Positions 1 through 10,935 of a stretch of DNA of 64,000 bases are shown here, in pieces (positions within the stretch are counted from its first letter, which is position 1; every line of letters starts with the position of its first letter). Position numbers and translations under genes: made by a program. The stretch spans positions 1 to 64,000 of the forward strand of contig JAHAAK010000010.1 of the NCBI GenBank assembly GCA_018376905.1. Direction: 5' to 3'. Source of the DNA: Collinsella sp. Lineage in GTDB: Bacteria > Actinomycetota > Coriobacteriia > Coriobacteriales > Coriobacteriaceae. The notes beneath the pieces were generated by a model, which did no database searches, was not told the DNA's origin, and worked only from the letters and a program-made list of their open reading frames with translations.

Positions 1-61
1 ACACATAACCCAGTTCAAGTGTAACTACCGTGTGTACAACTAAAGCAACCGGCTGGGACGA

Positions 62-92
62 GGGGCGACGCAAAAGCGTCGCCCCCGTTTTT
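62..92 (+). terminator. rho-independent terminator of an upstream gene
   Basis: A perfect 10-bp stem (ggggcgacgc/gcgtcgcccc) with an aaaa loop is followed by gttttt. It presumably ends a gene lying left of the window; no coding region is seen in bases 1-61. Confidence 0.85.
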
Positions 93-184
93 AACCATGT
101 CAACTGAACCTAGTTCAGTTTGGTTGATTTCCGATCTCAGCCGAACACATTGAGCGGAAAGGCCGTTCCCGCAGTCAGTCGAAC

Positions 185-223
185 GTCCCCGGGGCCCTTC
201 TCAGGCCCCGGGGACGGCATTTT
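185..223 (+). terminator. strong GC hairpin, terminator or attenuator upstream of rpmE
   Basis: A 12-bp perfect stem (gtccccggggcc/ggccccggggac) with a 7-nt loop is followed by ggcatttt. The T tract is short and begins 4 nt after the stem, so it may be a weak terminator or a processing structure rather than a full stop. It lies upstream of the proposed rpmE promoter. Confidence 0.5.
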
Positions 224-296
224 CCCAGTTGAAGGAACGGTGGAGATGTGTTTCGATGGGTCAGATTCGTGTCGTTCCGAAAAGACCGTGAACCTT

Positions 297-325
297 TTGT
301 GGGACGCTCGGCGCCGTGGTATCAT
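297..325 (+). promoter_or_regulatory. probable rpmE promoter
   Basis: ttgtgg (297-302), a 17-bp spacer and tatcat (320-325) form a sigma-70-like promoter. Transcription would start near 332, just before the leader hairpin of rpmE. Confidence 0.5.
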
Positions 326-331
326 AGCCGA

Positions 332-409
332 GTTTGTTGTCTTGGTCGGAAACCAAGACGCCTTATGCGCTGATCGGTAACCAGCGCCTGACTAATAAGG
401 AGTCCTACC
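332..409 (+). promoter_or_regulatory. structured 5' leader of rpmE, candidate bL31 autoregulatory leader
   Basis: The leader holds an 8-bp perfect hairpin (gtcttggt 339-346 / accaagac 352-359) with loop cggaa, then about 50 nt to the start codon with SD aaggag. Ribosomal protein leaders bound by bL31 are described in several bacterial groups. That this is one is inferred from position and structure only. Confidence 0.45.
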
Positions 410-835
410 ATGAAGCAGGGTATCCATCCCCAGTATGTCGAGTGCACGGTGACGTGCTCCTGCGGCAACACCTTCAAGACGCACGCTACCGTGTCCGAGA
501 TGAAGGTCGAGCTTTGCAACGAGTGCCACCCGTTCTACACCGGCCAGCAGAAGTTCGTCGACACCGGTGGACGCGTCCAGCGCTTCGCCGACAAGTTCGG
601 TGGCGCCGCTGCCGCCCAGCTCAAGAAGGCTGAGGAGGCCAAGGCTGCCAAGGCCGCCAAGGCCGCTGAGGCCGAGGCCGCTCGCAAGGCCGCCGCTGAG
701 GCTAAGGCTGCCGAGAAGGCTAAGCGTGCCGCTAAGTTTGCCGAGGAGGCTGCCAAGCAGGCTGCCGAGGCTCCCGCAGAGGCTCCCGTCGAGGAGGCCG
801 CTGCCGAGGCCGAGACCACCGAGGCTGCTGAGTAA
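410..835 (+). CDS. rpmE: 50S ribosomal protein bL31 with long Ala/Lys/Glu-rich C-terminal extension
   Basis: Residues 1-65 are a canonical bL31: MKQGIHPQYVECTVTC opening, then zinc ligands C16, C18, C36 and C39 (zinc-binding C+ form) and the FYTGQQKFVDTGGRVQRF core. bL31 bridges the two ribosomal subunits. Ordinary bL31 is about 66-90 residues; this one is 141. Residues 67-141 are almost only Ala, Lys and Glu, turning acidic at the end, and are likely helical or disordered. Start fixed by SD aaggag. It is followed by a terminator, so it is monocistronic. Confidence 0.95.
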   Translation: MKQGIHPQYVECTVTCSCGNTFKTHATVSEMKVELCNECHPFYTGQQKFVDTGGRVQRFADKFGGAAAAQLKKAEEAKAAKAAKAAEAEAARKAAAEAKAAEKAKRAAKFAEEAAKQAAEAPAEAPVEEAAAEAETTEAAE

Positions 836-870
836 CTAGCTCGCCGAGCAAACACTCGCATTCATGGCTA

Positions 871-909
871 AAGGACCGCGTATCCATCTGGGTGCGCGGC
901 CCTTTTCTT
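871..909 (+). terminator. rpmE terminator
   Basis: A GC-rich stem (ggaccgcg/cgcggccc with one mismatch, extended inside by atcc/gggt) is followed by ttttcttt, 36 nt after the rpmE stop. Confidence 0.8.
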
Positions 910-912
910 TAA

Positions 913-980
913 TTGGTGCAAACGAACCCGTCCCCATGGCACCAAAATTGGTGCGAAGGGGACGGGTTCGTTTGCACCAA
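913..980. repeat. GGGAC-type palindrome, 23-bp perfect arms with nested hairpin
   Basis: The arms at 913-935 and 958-980 are perfectly complementary over 23 bp (ttggtgcaaac... with gtcccc at the inner end). The loop carries its own perfect palindrome gcaccaaaattggtgc. It is one of a family of intergenic hairpins in this window that share gtccc/gggac but differ elsewhere. It fills most of the rpmE-secA gap. Confidence 0.8.
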
Positions 981-1011
981 ATGGCAGAGAGGCAGCGTTT
1001 TCCCAGATAAA

Positions 1012-1047
1012 AGCTGCCAAAATAAACCAGTCCCTTTTTGGCAGGCT
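1012..1047. repeat. GTCCC-type hairpin (aaataaaccagtccc form)
   Basis: gctgccaaaa pairs with tttttggcaggc around a loop containing taaaccagtccc. A near-identical unit lies at 13192-13229 in front of the recombinase gene. The rest of 1048-1175 shows no gene; it should hold the secA promoter, which I cannot place. Confidence 0.65.
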
Positions 1048-1175
1048 GTCGTAGTTATTACGTGGTCGAGCGTGTCGACCGCATAGGCGGCGCCTTGTTT
1101 GGCTAAAGTACAAATATCTGTGTTTAACTCGTCCAAGGTTTCATACCGCGGGCGATGGCCAAAAAGGAAAACCAC

Positions 1176-3982
<2,807 letters not shown>

Positions 3983-3983
<1 letters not shown>

Positions 3984-5131
3984 TGGCTGAGGCTTTAGAG
4001 GTAACGCCCGCCGAGCTGGACGCGTTTGCGGACCGGCTCGGCGAGGTCGAGTCGTATCTCCACTTGGACGAGAAGCGTACCCGCGTGACCGAGCTCGAGG
4101 CCAAAAGTGTTGCCCCTGGCTTTTGGGATGACGCCGACGCCGCCCGTGCCACCATGGAGGAGATTGCTCGCACCAAGGAAGATATCGCTGCCGTGGACAC
4201 CGCGCGCGGCGAGCTTTCCGATGCCCGCGCCGCGCTGGAGCTTGCCGAAGAGATGGGGGATGACCCCGACGCCGCCGCATTGCGCGAGGAGGCTGCCGCT
4301 ACGGCAGAACGCCTGGCCCGCGCTATCGACGAACTTGAGCTTTCGAGCTGGTTTACCGGTGAGTTCGATCACGGCGATGCTATTGTGACCATCAAGCCCG
4401 GACAGGGTGGTCTGGAGGCCCAGGACTGGACCTTCATGCTCTTTAAGATGTACATGAAGTACTGCCAGCGTCGCGGCTGGAAGGTCACCATCAACGACTG
4501 TCCCGCGGCCGAGGTCATCGGCATCGACCGCGCGACCTTTACCGTCGAGGGCAAGGACGCATTTGGCATGCTGCGCGCCGAGGCCGGTGTCCACCGCTTG
4601 GTTCGCATTAGCCCCACCGACGACAAGAAGCGCCGCCAGACCACGTTTGCCGGCGTCGAGGTCATCCCCGTGCTACCCGATGATATCGACATCGAAATCA
4701 GTCCCGATGACATCCGCGTGGACGTGTACCACGCGAGCGGCCCGGGCGGTCAGGGCGTCAACACCACCGACTCCGCCGTGCGCGTGACGCATTTCCCCAG
4801 CGGCATTGTGGTTACCTGCCAAAATGAGCGCAGCCAGATCCAGAACAAGGCCGCGTGCATGCAGATCCTCAAGGCTCGTCTGTACGAGATTGAGCTCGAG
4901 AAGCGCGCCGAGGCGCTCGATGAGATCCGCGGACCCAAGACCACGATTGGTTTTGGCAACCAGATTCGCAGCTACGTGCTCTACCCGTACCAGATGGTCA
5001 AGGATCTGCGCTCGGGTGTGGAGACCAGCAATGTCGAGGCCGTTCTTGACGATGGCGACCTGGACCCGTTTGTTATTGGCTACCATCGCTGGGCTACCGG
5101 CAACGCCGATGCAGAAGGCTCGGAGGTCTAA
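3983..5131 (+). CDS. prfB: peptide chain release factor 2 (RF2), SPT variant
   Basis: RF2 reads UGA and UAA in the ribosomal A site and triggers peptide release. The 382-residue chain has the catalytic GGQ at 255-257 (SGPGGQGVNTTDSAV). The stop-codon recognition tripeptide, normally SPF in RF2, reads SPT at 210-212 (codons agc ccc acc). The reading frame is uninterrupted where many bacteria carry the autoregulatory +1 frameshift at an in-frame UGA (here ESYLHLDEK), so that feedback is absent. It is translationally coupled to secA, a common neighbour pair. Confidence 0.96.
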
Positions 5132-5193
5132 AACATCGGGTGGCTTCAAGCCGATGCCAAACCCAACGGTTGGACGGGTTTGTATCCAGAATA

Positions 5194-5216
5194 AACCCTG
5201 CGCAGGGGTGGTTTTT
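5194..5216 (+). terminator. possible prfB terminator
   Basis: aaccctgcgcaggggtggttttt contains the palindrome accctgcgcaggggt followed by ggttttt. The structure is short and imperfectly placed relative to the T run, so it is a weak call. Confidence 0.4.
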
Positions 5217-5255
5217 GTCCGGCGAATCGGTAGAATCGAATACAAGAAGAAGTTC

Positions 5256-5285
5256 AAAGCGCATCCGTTTGGGTGCGCTTTTTTG
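5256..5285 (+). terminator. rho-independent terminator before yitT-like gene
   Basis: aaagcgca and tgcgcttt pair across tccgtttggg, followed by a T6 run. It ends only about 12 nt before the next start codon and its T run runs up to that gene's SD, so it may act as an attenuator for the YitT-family gene as well as the end of the secA-prfB transcript. Confidence 0.75.
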
Positions 5286-5296
5286 AGGGAGGCAGC

Positions 5297-6187
5297 ATGG
5301 CATATCGTCTGGACATCAAGCGCATTCTTTCGATGAACTTCTTTCACGACCTGCCCCAGATCATGTTGGGGTGTGCCTTGGCCGCCATCGCGACCGACTT
5401 GTTTTTGATTCCCAACGGTCTTGCCGCCGGTGGCGTTACGGGCCTTGCCACCATTATCCAGGCGGTCGGCGCGGCGCGCGGCCTATCGCTTCCCGTTGGT
5501 ATTCAGACGATCGTGATGAACGCCTTGCTGTTGTTGGTCGTTATGCGCGAGGGCGGCATGTTCTACGTGGTGCAGACCGCGACGGGCTTTGTGCTGCTGG
5601 GCTTCTTTACCGATCTGTTCGCCCCGTTTGTAGCACCTCTGGCGGATGCGGACCTGATGCTTCCCGCTATGTGGGGCGGCATTATTACGGGCATCGGTTA
5701 CGGCATGGTGTTGCGCGCCGGCGCCAACACCGGCGGCTCGGACACGATTGGCCAAATCATCTCGCGTAACACCTCACTGCCGGTGGGCTCGACCGTCATG
5801 GCGATCGATGTTGCCGTATGCGCGCTGTCGGCTCCGGTCTTTTCAATCGAAAACGCACTATATGCAGGCCTTTCGATGGTCATTAGCGGCTACGTGATCG
5901 ATGCCGTGGTCGATGGTGGCAACAAACGCCGTATGGTACTCATCATCTCGGACAAGTTCCCTGATATCGCTGCCGATATCATGTATGGCCTGGGTCGTGG
6001 TTGTACCAAGTTTAAGGCGACTGGCATGTATTCGGGTGCCGAGAAGCCAGTGATTATGGTCATCGTGAGCCGTCGAGAGCTCAATACCCTCAAGACGATC
6101 GTGCGCGAGCGCGATCCTCATGCCATCGTGACGGTTGCCGACGTTACGGAAGCCTTCGGCGAGGGATTCAAGGACATTAGCGCGTAG
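5297..6187 (+). CDS. YitT family membrane protein (DUF161/DUF2179)
   Basis: This 296-residue integral membrane protein has about five hydrophobic segments in residues 10-190 (e.g. IMLGCALAAIATDLFLIPNGLAAGG, and the GxGxGMVLRAGANTGGSDTIGQII motif typical of YitT). A C-terminal soluble DUF2179 domain (residues about 205-290) carries the GRGCTKFKATGMYSG motif. The family is widespread in anaerobic Gram-positives; transport or sensing roles are suspected but unproven. ATG 5297 is chosen over an upstream in-frame ATG because gagggagg precedes it directly. Confidence 0.88.
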   Translation: MAYRLDIKRILSMNFFHDLPQIMLGCALAAIATDLFLIPNGLAAGGVTGLATIIQAVGAARGLSLPVGIQTIVMNALLLLVVMREGGMFYVVQTATGFVLLGFFTDLFAPFVAPLADADLMLPAMWGGIITGIGYGMVLRAGANTGGSDTIGQIISRNTSLPVGSTVMAIDVAVCALSAPVFSIENALYAGLSMVISGYVIDAVVDGGNKRRMVLIISDKFPDIAADIMYGLGRGCTKFKATGMYSGAEKPVIMVIVSRRELNTLKTIVRERDPHAIVTVADVTEAFGEGFKDISA

Positions 6188-6395
6188 GGTCGATCGCGTT
6201 CCATCCAAAAGACGTTCACATTGATAAACCGTTTCATCAGCGGTTCTGCCTGCTAAATTGTTCAAATAATGATAAAAACTCTGGTAAAGCCATCAGTTTC
6301 CAGCATAATGAATGACGTACGTGCATTGCGGCTGTGTTGGGATTACCTTTCCGTGCCGTGCGCATTTTGTCTAATGAGGATGAAAGGAAGGCACA

Positions 6396-7226
6396 ATGAG
6401 CGACGAAGAGCTCAAAAAGGTTGCCAACGAGGTAAGGAAGGGCATCGTCACCGGCGTGCACGCTGCCAAGTCCGGCCATCCGGGCGGTTCGCTCGGCGCT
6501 GCCGACATCATGACCTATCTGTACTTTGAGGAAATGAACGTCGACCCGGCCGATCCCCGCAAGGCCGATCGCGACCGTTTTGTGCTCTCCAAGGGCCATT
6601 GCGCTCCGGGCCTGTACGCCGTGCTCGCCGAGCGTGGGTTCTTCCCCAAGGAGGATCTCGAGACGCTGCGCCATATCGGCAGCCACCTGCAAGGTCATCC
6701 CAACATGAACGACACCCCGGGCGTCGATATGTCCACCGGCTCGCTCGGCCAGGGCATCTCCGCCGCCGTGGGCATGGCGGTTGCCGCCAAGCACTGGGGC
6801 GATACTTACCGCACGTACGCCCTGCTGGGTGATGGCGAGAGCGAGGAGGGCCAGGTCTGGGAGGCAGCCATGTTTGCCGGCAACCATCAGCTCGATAACC
6901 TCTGCGTGATCGTCGACCACAACGGCCTGCAGATCGACGGCCCCGTCGAGGAGGTCAACGACCCCATGCCGCTCGCCGACAAGTTCCGCGCCTTTAAGTT
7001 CCACGTGGTGGAGCTTGCCGACGGCAACGATTTCGATCAGATCCGCGCCGCCTTTGCCGAGGCCCGCGCCACCAAGGGTCAGCCGACCGCCATCATCGCC
7101 GAGACCATGAAGGGCAAGGGCGTTTCCTTTATGGAGAACCAGGTTGGTTGGCACGGCAAGGCCCCCAACGATGAACAGTTTGAGCAGGCCATGGCAGAGC
7201 TCACGGCCGCCGGAGAGGAGCTCTAG
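6396..7226 (+). CDS. transketolase, N-terminal (TPP-binding) subunit
   Basis: Transketolase moves two-carbon units between sugar phosphates in the non-oxidative pentose phosphate pathway. This 276-residue chain is only the N-terminal half: SGHPGGSLGAADI near the start, SKGHCAPGLYA, and the thiamine diphosphate motif GDGESEEGQVWEAAMFAGN. The C-terminal half is the next gene, one base away, so the enzyme is a two-chain form as in many anaerobes and archaea. SD aggaagg before ATG 6396. The 208-bp gap upstream holds no gene. Confidence 0.95.
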   Translation: MSDEELKKVANEVRKGIVTGVHAAKSGHPGGSLGAADIMTYLYFEEMNVDPADPRKADRDRFVLSKGHCAPGLYAVLAERGFFPKEDLETLRHIGSHLQGHPNMNDTPGVDMSTGSLGQGISAAVGMAVAAKHWGDTYRTYALLGDGESEEGQVWEAAMFAGNHQLDNLCVIVDHNGLQIDGPVEEVNDPMPLADKFRAFKFHVVELADGNDFDQIRAAFAEARATKGQPTAIIAETMKGKGVSFMENQVGWHGKAPNDEQFEQAMAELTAAGEEL

Positions 7227-7227
7227 G

Positions 7228-8169
7228 ATGGCAGACGTCAAAAAAATCGCCACGCGCGTAAGCTACGGCGAGGCCCTCGTCGAGCTCGCCAACGAGCACG
7301 ATGACTTTGTGGTCCTCGACGCCGACCTGGCCGCCGCCACGCAGACCGGCAAGTTCAAGGCCGCCTGCCCCGATCGTTTCTTCGATGTGGGCATTGCCGA
7401 GAGCAACCTGATGGGCGTCGCCGCCGGTATCGCGACCACCGGCCGCGTTGCCTTCGCGAGCACCTTTGCCATGTTTGCCGCCGGCCGCGCCTTTGAGCAG
7501 GTCCGTAACTCCATCGGCTACCCGTATCTCAACGTTAAGATCGGTGCCACGCATGCCGGTATCTCGGTGGGCGAGGATGGCGCCACGCACCAGTGCTGCG
7601 AGGATATTGCCCTCATGCGCGTCATCCCCGGCATGACTGTGATCGTTCCTGCCGACGACGTCGAGGCCCGCGCCGTAACGCGCGCCGCCTACGAGTGCGA
7701 CGGTCCGGTGTACATGCGCTTCGCTCGTTTGGCCTCGCCGGTTATCAACGACCCCGAGACCTACAACTTCGAGTTGGGTAAGGGCATTGTCATGCGCGAG
7801 GGCGCCGACGTCACCATCATCGCCTGCGGCCTGATGGTCGGCGAGGCTCTCGAGGCCGCCGAGCAGCTCGCTGCCGAGGGCATCGACGCCGAGGTCATCA
7901 ACATGCACACCATCAAGCCCATCGATGCCGACCTGATCGTCAAGAGCGCCACCAAGACCGGCCACGTCGTGACCGTCGAGGAGCATTCTGTAATCGGTGG
8001 CCTGGGCAGCGCCGTTGCCGACGTCCTGTGCGAGCAGTGCCCGACGCCCCTCAAGAAGATCGGCGTCAACGACACCTTTGGCGAGTCCGGCCCGGGTGCC
8101 GAGCTCTTGCACAAGTATGGCCTGGACGCCGCCAACATCGTGGCGACCACCAAGGAGTTCTTGGCATAA
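7228..8169 (+). CDS. transketolase, C-terminal subunit
   Basis: This 313-residue chain supplies the pyrimidine-binding and C-terminal domains of transketolase: FFDVGIAESNLMGVAAGIATTGRVAFASTFAMF (with the glutamate that activates thiamine diphosphate), the THAGISVGEDGATHQ stretch, and the C-terminal VVTVEEHSVIGGLG domain. It starts one base after the stop of the N-terminal subunit gene, with ggagaggag as SD, so the two halves are made in step. A strong terminator follows. Confidence 0.95.
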   Translation: MADVKKIATRVSYGEALVELANEHDDFVVLDADLAAATQTGKFKAACPDRFFDVGIAESNLMGVAAGIATTGRVAFASTFAMFAAGRAFEQVRNSIGYPYLNVKIGATHAGISVGEDGATHQCCEDIALMRVIPGMTVIVPADDVEARAVTRAAYECDGPVYMRFARLASPVINDPETYNFELGKGIVMREGADVTIIACGLMVGEALEAAEQLAAEGIDAEVINMHTIKPIDADLIVKSATKTGHVVTVEEHSVIGGLGSAVADVLCEQCPTPLKKIGVNDTFGESGPGAELLHKYGLDAANIVATTKEFLA

Positions 8170-8217
8170 GGCAAGGCGGATCTCAAGGACTGCTTCGCCA
8201 GAACTATGGAAACCCGG

Positions 8218-8249
8218 CAGGGGCGCTCTCTTGGAGAGCGCCCCTGTTT
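8218..8249 (+). terminator. transketolase operon terminator
   Basis: A 12-bp perfect stem (aggggcgctctc/gagagcgcccct), 3-nt loop and gttt tail, 48 nt after the stop. Confidence 0.85.
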
Positions 8250-8250
8250 C

Positions 8251-8317
8251 AGTTGTGGTGAAATAAGGACTGATTAGACCTTTTAACTGGTAAAACAGTC
8301 CCTATTTCACCGCAACT
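8251..8317. repeat. GGGAC-type palindrome (tttcaccgcaact form)
   Basis: 22-nt arms at 8251-8272 and 8296-8317 match in 20 positions, and the two differences are G:T pairable. Close relatives lie at 22201-22267 and 60648-60716; all carry aggactg or agggactg opposite cagtccct. Confidence 0.8.
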
Positions 8318-8358
8318 TATGAAGACGCCCCTCAAGCACGGTCCCATCAGGGAAAAGG

Positions 8359-8406
8359 GCATATATCGACAAAGCGCAATTCAGACCCTTCCAACTTTGT
8401 ATATGC
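8359..8406. repeat. inverted repeat (gcatata..caaag/ctttg..tatatgc)
   Basis: Two stem blocks, gcatata with tatatgc and caaag with ctttg, pair around a 20-nt loop with a 4-nt bulge on the left. It lies between the transketolase repeat and the long hairpin below; its role is unknown. Confidence 0.5.
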
Positions 8407-8448
8407 AGCACCCCAAGTAAAACGCGGCGACCCCTTAGTTACCGCAGG

Positions 8449-8567
8449 CCGGACACAGGGTTACTTTCCAAATCTTTCCGCAGGACGGAGGAGCCCCCGC
8501 CGCACGTAGTGCGCAGCGGAGGCTCCGACATGTCCGAGGACGATTTGGAGAGTAACCCTGTGTCCGG
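8449..8567. repeat. 119-nt nested long hairpin upstream of ftsE
   Basis: 26-nt outer arms (8449-8474 and 8542-8567) match at 25 positions with one G:T pair. Inside, ggac/gtcc, ggagcc/ggctcc, ccgc/gcgg and cgcac/gtgcg continue the same stem towards a gta loop. There is no T run, so it is not an ordinary terminator. It is a structured RNA candidate or a DNA cruciform repeat. The remaining bases up to 8672 hold no gene. Confidence 0.7.
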
Positions 8568-8672
8568 CCGGAGGGACCCAAACACGGCCATGCTTCTTAT
8601 GTGCAGCAAAGCTAATGCTGCTAAAATACTAAGCGCTCATGTAGTTTAAACGCACGACGATAAGGAGCACCA

Positions 8673-9893
8673 GTGGGTAACCACTTCCGTACCTCCGGTG
8701 CGGGCGATGATGCCCCCAAGACGCAGGCAGGCGTCCAGGGCAGTCGTTTCGCCACTCCGGATTCAGAGGGCCAGCCTGTTGCTCAGGCCCCCGCTCAGCC
8801 GGCAGATCAGGCACAGCCGGCATCCGATCCCTTTGCCTACAATCCAACCAGCGATGTCGCGCTTTCCGGCACGGCGGGTTTTGAGCCCGTTCAGGCCGTG
8901 ACCGCTCGCGTGGAGCAGCCTCAGGCTGGTGCCGCCACGCCGCAGCCTACCATGGCCGGCATTCCCGACCCCTTGGCCCCTGCGACGCCGGCTCCTCAGC
9001 CTGCGCAGTCCGGTCTCTTTGCCGCTATTCCCGACCCCACGCAGCCTGCTGCCCCGGTGGTCGAGAGCGATCAGGCAGCCGAGGTCGCAAGCCTCGATAA
9101 CGCGCTCAACAACCCCGATTTTACGTCGGTGTTTGCGCCCATCGATCCGCAGGCCAGCCGCAAGAAGATGGCCAAGCAGGCCGGTGTCGAGCCCGTCATC
9201 CTTATGGAGCATGTCACCAAGATCTATCCGGCACAGCCCAACAAGCCTGCACTCGACGACATCAACATCGAGATCTATCCGGGCGAGTTTGTCTTCCTGG
9301 TCGGTCACTCCGGCTCGGGTAAGACCACGCTGCTGTCGACGCTCAACCGCGACGTCAAGCCGACGAGCGGCCGCATCCTGGTTGCCGGTCAGGACCTCAT
9401 GAAGATCAAGAACCGCAAGGTTCCGTTCCTGCGCCGCCAGATTGGCGCCGTGTTCCAGGACTTTAAGCTTCTGCCGCAAAAGACCGCCTACGAAAACGTG
9501 GCGTTTGCCCTGCAGTGCATCGGCAAGCCCAAGGGCGTCATTCGCAGCCAGGTGCCCGAGGTGCTGCGTCTGGTCGGTCTGGCCGATCAGATGGACTCGC
9601 TGCCCGACCAGCTTTCCGGTGGCGAGCAGCAGCGCGTTGCCGTCGCCCGTGCTATGGTCAACCGTCCGCCGCTGCTGATCTGCGACGAGCCCACGGGCAA
9701 CCTCGACCCGGCGATCTCGCTGGGCATCATGAAGCTGCTTGAGCGTATTAACCGCACCGGCACCACCGTGATCGTCGCCACGCACGACCGCGAGATGGTC
9801 GATAGCATGCACCGTCGCGTGATCGCCCTCGAGGGCGGCCACGTCATCCGCGACCAGGAGAGGGGAGGTTACGGCAACTATGGCACCAACTAA
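8673..9893 (+). CDS. ftsE: cell division ATP-binding protein FtsE with Pro/Ala/Gln-rich N-terminal extension
   Basis: FtsE with FtsX forms an ABC-type complex that activates peptidoglycan hydrolases at the division site. The ABC domain begins near residue 172 (VEPVILMEHVTKIYP), with Walker A GHSGSGKTT near 211, Q-loop FQDFKLL, signature LSGGEQQRVAVARA near 315 and Walker B LLICDEPTGNLD. The first 170 residues are low-complexity Pro/Ala/Gln/Asp sequence with repeated IPDP motifs and no counterpart in typical FtsE of about 230 residues. GTG start at 8673 follows taaggag. Its 3' end overlaps ftsX by 14 nt. Confidence 0.93.
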   Translation: MGNHFRTSGAGDDAPKTQAGVQGSRFATPDSEGQPVAQAPAQPADQAQPASDPFAYNPTSDVALSGTAGFEPVQAVTARVEQPQAGAATPQPTMAGIPDPLAPATPAPQPAQSGLFAAIPDPTQPAAPVVESDQAAEVASLDNALNNPDFTSVFAPIDPQASRKKMAKQAGVEPVILMEHVTKIYPAQPNKPALDDINIEIYPGEFVFLVGHSGSGKTTLLSTLNRDVKPTSGRILVAGQDLMKIKNRKVPFLRRQIGAVFQDFKLLPQKTAYENVAFALQCIGKPKGVIRSQVPEVLRLVGLADQMDSLPDQLSGGEQQRVAVARAMVNRPPLLICDEPTGNLDPAISLGIMKLLERINRTGTTVIVATHDREMVDSMHRRVIALEGGHVIRDQERGGYGNYGTN

Positions 9894-10800
9894 CGTGGGC
9901 TACTCCTTCAAAGAGGCAATCAGCCACTTCTTCCGTAACTGGACTACCTCGCTCGGCGCCGTCATCACGATCTTCCTTTCGCTGTTTATCATCGGCCTGT
10001 TCATCATGGGCTCTGCGATGCTGAACTCCGTGATCGGCACCGTCGAGGATCAGGTTGTCATCAACGCGTTCATTAGTGATGACGCCGATCAGGCCGATGT
10101 TCAGGCTTTTGAGGCCGAGCTTAAGACGTGGAATAACGTCAAGTCCGTGACCTATAAGGACAAGGACGACGCGCTGTCCGAGTATACGAGCAAGATGTCG
10201 GGCAACGCCGACGCCACCATGAGCGCGCTCGATGGCCAGAACCCGCTGCCGGCTTCCTTCGCTATTGAGATGGACGATCCGTCCAAGGTCGAGAGCACGG
10301 CAAAGAAGCTCAAGAAGGATGCCGATTTCCAGAAGATCGCGGATGACGGCGACGTCAACGCGAGCGTGCTGTACGGCCAGGAGGAAGTGAGCCGCCTGTT
10401 CCAGGTGACCAACTACATCCGCATCGCCGCCGTGGTGCTCGTTGGCCTGCTGACTTTTATCGCGTTCATCTTTATCAACAACACGATTCGCCTGTCCATT
10501 ACGGCGCGTCGTCGTGAGATTGCGATTATGCGTCTGGTCGGCGCCAGCAACGGCTTCATTCGTGGCCCGTTTATCACCGAGGGCGTACTGCAGGCCATTT
10601 TGGGCTCGCTGCTTTCCATCGGCGTTCTGGAGCTGCTGCGCAATCTGATGATTCCGCGTCTGCAGGAGAGCATCGGCTGGATGTCGTTTGCCCTGCCGAT
10701 GCAGTACTACCTGGTGACCTATGCTGCGCTGATTCTGGTCGGCGTGATTATCGGCCTCTTTGGTTCTGCCATCGCCATGCGTCGCTACCTGCGCGTGTAG
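9880..10800 (+). CDS. ftsX: cell division permease-like protein FtsX
   Basis: The 306-residue protein has the FtsX topology: an N-terminal TM helix (residues about 22-45, ITIFLSLFIIGLFIMGSAM), an extracellular domain (about 50-170) that would contact a wall hydrolase, and three C-terminal TM helices starting at RIAAVVLVGLLTFIAFIFINNTIRLSITARRREIAIMRLVGAS. It works with FtsE, whose gene it overlaps. SD aggggagg lies inside the ftsE end. A terminator follows. Confidence 0.95.
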   Translation: MAPTNVGYSFKEAISHFFRNWTTSLGAVITIFLSLFIIGLFIMGSAMLNSVIGTVEDQVVINAFISDDADQADVQAFEAELKTWNNVKSVTYKDKDDALSEYTSKMSGNADATMSALDGQNPLPASFAIEMDDPSKVESTAKKLKKDADFQKIADDGDVNASVLYGQEEVSRLFQVTNYIRIAAVVLVGLLTFIAFIFINNTIRLSITARRREIAIMRLVGASNGFIRGPFITEGVLQAILGSLLSIGVLELLRNLMIPRLQESIGWMSFALPMQYYLVTYAALILVGVIIGLFGSAIAMRRYLRV

Positions 10801-10825
10801 GCATGCCTGGAATTCATCCCTTCCA

Positions 10826-10858
10826 ACGGGTCGTCTCTTATGGGGCGGCCCGTTTTTT
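10826..10858 (+). terminator. ftsEX terminator
   Basis: acgggtcg pairs with cggcccgt (one G:T) around a loop, then a T6 run. Confidence 0.8.
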
Positions 10859-10935
10859 GATCCCTAGGGGACGGCAGGAAAGCGAATCATTTGGGTAGAC
10901 TCTTTGGAGTTCGCAATCGATAGTTAGGAGGCGCC

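Noticed and set aside
4040..4090. A programmed +1 frameshift site in prfB
   Set aside because: The frame runs through the expected place (YLHLDEK) with no in-frame TGA.
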